From contig CAZALE010000001.1 in the NCBI GenBank assembly GCA_964486055.1, forward strand, positions 310,001 to 374,000: a stretch of DNA of 64,000 nt. The letters run 5' to 3'. The DNA is from J014 sp964486055 (GTDB lineage Bacteria > Acidobacteriota > Blastocatellia > Pyrinomonadales > Pyrinomonadaceae). The translations under genes and the position numbers were made by a program. This document shows, one piece after another, positions 59,940 to 64,000 of this stretch. Under the pieces are notes generated by a model, which did no database searches, had not been told where the DNA came from, and was given only the letters and a program-made list of their open reading frames with translations. How positions within the stretch are numbered: position 1 is the first letter of the stretch; each line of letters opens with the position of its first letter.

Positions 59940-60860
59940 ATGATATTTGAAAGTCAAAGACCTGAGGAGATTCATATACCAGTTCTTCTAAATGAGGTCA
60001 TCGAATATCTGGCGCCCAAGAGAGGAGGCATTTTCGTAGATGCCACGATTGGACTCGGAGGACATGCAGAGGCGCTTTTATCGACGAATGAAGCAATCCA
60101 CCTTGTTGGAATTGATCGAGATAAAGACGCACTAAAACTTGCGGAGCAAAGGTTAGCAAGATTTCAGGGTAGATTTAACTTGGTACACGCTAATTTCGTT
60201 GATATTAAACTGGTGCTGAAAGACGCAGGTTTGGATATGGTAGATGGGATCATAGCAGATTTGGGAGTTTCATCTTTTCAGCTTGGACCGAGTGGTAGAG
60301 GCTTTAGCTTTAGATTCGATGAACCTTTAGATATGAGGATGGATATTAACTCTGAAACTCCCACAGCAGCGGAACTGCTGCAGAATCTAGAAGAGAGAGA
60401 ACTAGCAGACCTCATATTTAGCTATGGTGAAGAGAAGTTTGCGCGTCGAATAGCTAGAAAAATTGTTGAGAGAAGAAAAACTGGAAGTCCTATAAGGACT
60501 ACTAGAGAATTGGTTGAGTTGATCGAGACGGTTATTGGAAAAAGAAGCGGGGCAATAAGCTCTGCTACACGTACCTTTCAGGCTTTAAGAATTGCAGTCA
60601 ATGATGAACTCGTAAATTTGAAAAGGTTTATTTTCGAAGCAATCGATGTTTTGAGAAGTAGTGGAAGATTAGTCGTGATAAGTTTTCATTCGTTGGAAGA
60701 TAGAATCGTAAAGCAATCTTTTAATGAATTTTCCAAGGGCGAGGGGGAGAACAAAAAAATCAAGGTATTGACAAGAAAGCCGATTAGGGCAACGGCTGAA
60801 GAGCTAAAGAAAAATCCGAGATCTAGGAGCGCAAAACTTCGTGTGGGGGAGAAAATATGA
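59940..60860 (+). CDS. rsmH: 16S rRNA (cytosine-1402 N4) methyltransferase RsmH
   Basis: A 306-residue SAM methyltransferase that modifies C1402 of 16S rRNA. It has IHIPVLLNEVIEYLAPKRGGIFVDATIGLGGHAEALL, DGIIADLGVSSFQL, RGFSFRFDEPLDMRMD, RTFQALRIAVNDEL and VVISFHSLEDRIVKQSF. The stop overlaps the ftsL-like start (ATGA). Confidence 0.95.
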   Translation: MIFESQRPEEIHIPVLLNEVIEYLAPKRGGIFVDATIGLGGHAEALLSTNEAIHLVGIDRDKDALKLAEQRLARFQGRFNLVHANFVDIKLVLKDAGLDMVDGIIADLGVSSFQLGPSGRGFSFRFDEPLDMRMDINSETPTAAELLQNLEERELADLIFSYGEEKFARRIARKIVERRKTGSPIRTTRELVELIETVIGKRSGAISSATRTFQALRIAVNDELVNLKRFIFEAIDVLRSSGRLVVISFHSLEDRIVKQSFNEFSKGEGENKKIKVLTRKPIRATAEELKKNPRSRSAKLRVGEKI

Positions 60861-61360
60861 AAAACTTTAATCGCTACAAGGTTCGTCGTGAGCGAGATCC
60901 AATTCCATGGCGTTACAGTTTGTTGGTCTTCATTTGTCTAATTTTCTTAGCCTCAGGTTTCATATACGCTGCTAAAAAGCATTTTTTAGCGGTTGACTAC
61001 AGTATCAAAAATGAAAGGTTGCAGAAAGAGATAGAAGAATTGGAGAATCAGCAAAGACACCTAAAATTCCAGAAGGAGGTGGCCGTCTCACCAGCTGAGA
61101 TAGAGAAGATTGCGAAAAAATTAGGTTTCCGCAAAACTTCATCCGATAACATATTGATAAATGGCTCGGAATCAGACAGAAACAAGATGGATGGCAAGTA
61201 TCTTGGAGCAAATATTGCTCGTACCGATAACGAAACATCCTCGAGGCAGATATCCAAAAAAGACTCCAAGAAGAAATCTGATGATGATTCATCTCAAGGA
61301 GCGAAGCTAACGAATAACAAGAATCTGAAGTTCGGTAAAACTGGTACCTTGAGAGAATAA
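60857..61360 (+). CDS. ftsL: FtsL-like divisome protein
   Basis: A 167-residue bitopic protein in the ftsL position between rsmH and ftsI. A short basic cytoplasmic N-terminus is followed by one transmembrane helix (YSLLVFICLIFLASGFIYAA, about 20-40) and a coiled coil ending in EIEKIAKKLGFRK. The C-terminal 60 residues are Lys/Ser/Asn-rich and low complexity, longer than in the usual FtsL. It would join FtsB-like protein and FtsQ in the periplasmic subcomplex that activates FtsI. It ends exactly one base before ftsI begins. Confidence 0.8.
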   Translation: MKNFNRYKVRRERDPIPWRYSLLVFICLIFLASGFIYAAKKHFLAVDYSIKNERLQKEIEELENQQRHLKFQKEVAVSPAEIEKIAKKLGFRKTSSDNILINGSESDRNKMDGKYLGANIARTDNETSSRQISKKDSKKKSDDDSSQGAKLTNNKNLKFGKTGTLRE

Positions 61361-63343
61361 ATGCGAGTTGAGATCGGCAAAAACAAAACTGCTCGATGCA
61401 CCTCATTGAGATTTTGGCTCATAGTTGTTATTTTCATCATTTGGTTTGGGGCCATAGGCATTAGGCTCGTCTATTTGCAGGTAGATCAGCACGATGTCCT
61501 ACGGGAAAGGGCTATCAGCCAGCGCAGAGACAGAGTCAAGAAGAAAATGCTTCGAGGGACAATTTATGACCGTTCTGGTAGAGCCCTTGCAATGAGCGTG
61601 AAAGCTAAATCTGCATATGTGAATCCTCAAGAGGTAGCAGATGTTCAAAAAGTATCAGCCATCCTTGCTAGGATTTTTAAGTTAAAGCAAAACGAATTAG
61701 CGGAAAAATTGATTCAAGCCAAGCAAGAGGGACGAAGATTTGTTTGGATCGCACGAAAGATTAACGAGGAGGAGGTCAGCAGAATAAAAGAATCTTTGGA
61801 CAAAGAGCTCTCGGGATTTGATGTCGCTGAAAAAGCCGAAATACTTAAAGGTTTCTACTGGCAAGATGATCAGAAAAGGGTTTACCCGTTAGGAAACCTG
61901 GCTGCACATGTTATTGGTTTTGCGAATGTAGATGATATTGGGCAGGCAGGTGTAGAAATGTCTCAGGAAGACTACTTGCATGGTGCCATTATCAGAAAAT
62001 GGCAGGAGAGAGATCGCCTAGGGCGAGTTTATGAATCCGAGATCGAAGAAAGAGAGCCTCCCAAAGATGTCTATCTAACTTTAACTGCTTCGATTCAACA
62101 CAAGGTTGAGTCCGCTTTAAAAGAAGGGGTTGAGGCAGCGAATGCAAAATCTGGAATCGCCATCGCTATGGATCCAAAAACCGGCGAGATTTTGGCAATG
62201 GCAAATTATCCGAATTTTGATCCTAATAACTACAGTCGCTTTTCCGTCGAACTTTTCACCAATCGCGCGATTCACACTGTTTTCTCCCCAGGATCTACTT
62301 TCAAGGCTATTTCTTACAGTGCTGCTTTGGATAAGGGATTTATAGCTCCCGATGGAGCAGTGGATTGTGGAAATGGAGTAATTCAAATAGCAGATAGAAA
62401 ATTTCATGATTCTCACTGTCAAAAGACATATGCTGAATCGATAGCAGTCTCGAGTAACATAGCAGCTATAAGGGCAGTAGAAAAGGTCGGGAAGTTAGAT
62501 TTCTTCGATTACATACGCGCTTTTGGTTTTGGTGAAAAGACAGGTATAGAGCTACCAGCTGAAAGCGCCGGGCTTTTAGCACTCCCTGACAATTGGTCAC
62601 CTGTCAGCCTGGCGTCGATTGCTATTGGTTATGAGATTGGCGTCACTGCAATCCAACTAGTGACCGCTTTTTCCACAATTGCTAATGATGGAGTAAGACT
62701 AAGACCGCATCTAGTTAAGGAAATTCGCAGTAGCGACGGCAGTGTTTTTAAAAACTCCGAGCAGGCAAGCATCAGGGTAATAAAACCTGAGACAGCAAAG
62801 GAATTAAAAAGGATGCTGCAAGGAGTCGTATTGCACGGTACTGGAAAATTAGCAGATCCGGATGGTTATACAGTAGCAGGCAAAACCGGTACAGCTTGGA
62901 AATACGATGAACGGCTCAGAAAATATAATCCTGAGAAGTATGTTTCCTCGTTTGTAGGGTTCGCTCCCGTCGAAAAGCCAGCCATAGTGGTTGCTGTGAT
63001 AATCGACGAGCCGAGAGTAGGCAGAAGAAATGGAGGAGATGTCGCAGCACCAGTGTTTAGAAAAATCATCGAACAGGTATTGCCTGAGATGCAAGTGCCT
63101 CCTGACAAAATTGATTCGAATCTAGCTAAACTCCTATCGGGAAAGGAAAATATTCAAGAGCAAGATATTGAAGTGCCATTTTCTGATGGTATGACTTCAA
63201 GTGAGTACAATTTGAAAGCCAATCAGAGAAACGAAAATTCTAAAAAGCTTACATCCTCTTCAGTTGCTTTGTCCTCTCAAGGTTCTCGAGAGAGAAAAGA
63301 AAACTTGAAGAAAGAGTCAGAAAGGAGAAAAAAGAAGACTTGA
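61361..63343 (+). CDS. ftsI: Division transpeptidase FtsI (class B penicillin-binding protein)
   Basis: A 660-residue protein: a transmembrane helix (LRFWLIVVIFIIWFGAIGIRLVYL), a pedestal domain (about 55-230), then the transpeptidase domain with SPGSTFKAISYS (SxxK nucleophile near residue 310), SSNIAAI (SxN) and VAGKTGTAWKYD (KTG near residue 508). It cross-links septal peptidoglycan. There is no PASTA domain; the C-terminal 90 residues are Ser/Lys/Glu-rich. The gene continues the division cluster and its stop overlaps the murF start (TTGA). Confidence 0.93.
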   Translation: MRVEIGKNKTARCTSLRFWLIVVIFIIWFGAIGIRLVYLQVDQHDVLRERAISQRRDRVKKKMLRGTIYDRSGRALAMSVKAKSAYVNPQEVADVQKVSAILARIFKLKQNELAEKLIQAKQEGRRFVWIARKINEEEVSRIKESLDKELSGFDVAEKAEILKGFYWQDDQKRVYPLGNLAAHVIGFANVDDIGQAGVEMSQEDYLHGAIIRKWQERDRLGRVYESEIEEREPPKDVYLTLTASIQHKVESALKEGVEAANAKSGIAIAMDPKTGEILAMANYPNFDPNNYSRFSVELFTNRAIHTVFSPGSTFKAISYSAALDKGFIAPDGAVDCGNGVIQIADRKFHDSHCQKTYAESIAVSSNIAAIRAVEKVGKLDFFDYIRAFGFGEKTGIELPAESAGLLALPDNWSPVSLASIAIGYEIGVTAIQLVTAFSTIANDGVRLRPHLVKEIRSSDGSVFKNSEQASIRVIKPETAKELKRMLQGVVLHGTGKLADPDGYTVAGKTGTAWKYDERLRKYNPEKYVSSFVGFAPVEKPAIVVAVIIDEPRVGRRNGGDVAAPVFRKIIEQVLPEMQVPPDKIDSNLAKLLSGKENIQEQDIEVPFSDGMTSSEYNLKANQRNENSKKLTSSSVALSSQGSRERKENLKKESERRKKKT

Positions 63344-64000
63344 AGCTAGGTGATGCAGTCACATTAATGAATGCGAGGCTTTCAGACCCTGATGAACAAT
63401 TTTTAAAGGCTGAGTTTGGACGCGTTTCCATAGACTCGCGACAAACTCAACCGGGTGATTTGTTCTTTGCATTTTCACAGCCAGATTATCAGAGAAATTG
63501 CTTTAATGGTGATTTCCCGGATTCAACCGTATATGTTCCAGCTGCATTTGAGAAAGGAGCAGTAGCAGCTGTAGTGCGTCCAGATCGATTTGAGGAGCAT
63601 CGCTCGATTCTGGAGCAATTTGCCGATAGGTTGGTGTTCGTACAGGATGTGATTTATGCGCTTCAGTTACTTGCCAAAGGAGTTTATGAGCAGTGGGCTA
63701 AGCCAGTAGTTGGAATAACGGGTAGTGCCGGCAAGACTACTGCTAAGGAGATCACCTCGAGTTTATTGAAGCACAGTGGAAGAGCTGTTTTAAGTAATGA
63801 AAAGAATTACAACAATAATATTGGTCATCCTTTGACAGTCTTAAAGTTGTTATCTGATTCATCATACGAGGTTGCTGTTTTAGAGATGGCGATGTCTACG
63901 CCGCATAAGGAAATTTCTAGATTGTGCAAGATAACACCGCCGGATGTAGCCGTCGTCTTAAATGTTCTACCAGTACATATCGAACATCTGGGCAGCATTG
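63340..64000 (+). CDS. murF: UDP-N-acetylmuramoyl-tripeptide D-alanyl-D-alanine ligase, N-terminal part
   Basis: About 220 codons from TTG 63340, which overlaps the ftsI stop (TTGA); AAGGAG lies 12 bases upstream. The N-terminal substrate-binding domain contains VSIDSRQTQPGDLFFA. The central ATPase begins with GITGSAGKTTAKEITSSLL (Gly-rich ATP loop near residue 125), then NYNNNIGHPLTVLKL and EMAMSTPHKEISRLCKI. MurF joins D-Ala-D-Ala to the UDP-MurNAc-tripeptide in the cytoplasm, ending peptidoglycan precursor synthesis. The window ends inside the ATPase domain. Confidence 0.9.
   Translation, partial: MKLGDAVTLMNARLSDPDEQFLKAEFGRVSIDSRQTQPGDLFFAFSQPDYQRNCFNGDFPDSTVYVPAAFEKGAVAAVVRPDRFEEHRSILEQFADRLVFVQDVIYALQLLAKGVYEQWAKPVVGITGSAGKTTAKEITSSLLKHSGRAVLSNEKNYNNNIGHPLTVLKLLSDSSYEVAVLEMAMSTPHKEISRLCKITPPDVAVVLNVLPVHIEHLGSI

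Overview
The window is a bacterial chromosomal segment with moderate-to-low GC and dense, mostly operonic genes. It is a draft scaffold with three 100-N gaps. The gene content fits an Acidobacteriota-like bacterium: paired DUF1800/DUF1501 proteins, secreted FG-GAP repeat proteins, a zinc-ribbon/FHA/serine-threonine kinase operon, DUF2490, PrcB-domain and FecR proteins, a large tetraether-synthase-like radical SAM protein, and an mraZ-rsmH-ftsL-ftsI-murF cluster. The phylum is an inference from gene families, because no rRNA lies in the window. No phage, insertion sequence, CRISPR array or integration module was seen.

Layout. 1-2.3 kb: phospholipid genes (partial psd, plsC) and a DUF2490 protein. 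2.4-4.9 kb: a sulfide/persulfide cluster (CstB-like MBL-rhodanese, rhodanese-DUF2892, ArsR repressor) with the same operator in both promoters. 4.9-9.8 kb: an FHA protein, Ser/Thr kinase, RDD protein and FHA-GAF-PP2C phosphatase in one operon. 9.9-12.6 kb: lytic transglycosylase, amidohydrolase, PrcB-domain protein. 12.9-14.6 kb: PspA and a coiled-coil membrane partner. 14.8-16.7 kb: an aromatic amino-acid operon (chorismate mutase, prephenate dehydratase, DAHP synthase) preceded by a phenylalanine-rich leader peptide and a complete set of mutually exclusive RNA hairpins. 16.7-22 kb: an FHA-PrsW protein and two FG-GAP proteins. 22.4-28.7 kb: pfkA, greA, a CDP-alcohol phosphotransferase, small membrane proteins, accC, an MM0924-like protein and aspartate kinase. 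29-31.8 kb: an FtsB-like protein and the tetraether-synthase-like radical SAM protein. 32.3-35.1 kb: rpsU, surE, pcm, DedA, tRNA-Pro. 35.3-43.8 kb: uvrA, an MFS transporter, a DinB-like protein, rpsT, a secreted protein and a PpiD/SurA-like chaperone. 44-48.5 kb: TerC, FecR, CDF and LarA-like proteins. 48.5-54.6 kb: secreted proteins and the DUF1800/DUF1501 pair. 54.9-59.2 kb: M48 peptidase, LemA, nucleotidyltransferase and TPM-domain operon, then a ZIP transporter. 59.3-64 kb: the division and cell-wall cluster, cut inside murF.

The most striking element is the attenuator at 14,784-14,957. A short reading frame carries seven Phe codons plus one Trp and one Tyr within twelve codons. It overlaps segments able to form 1:2, 2:3 and 3:4 stems, and 3:4 is a strong terminator directly before the chorismate mutase gene. 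The dehydratase has no ACT domain and the DAHP synthase has no obvious regulatory domain, so transcription attenuation may be the main phenylalanine control. The shared ATAAC-N6-GTTAT operator in the sulfide cluster is the second well-supported regulatory element.
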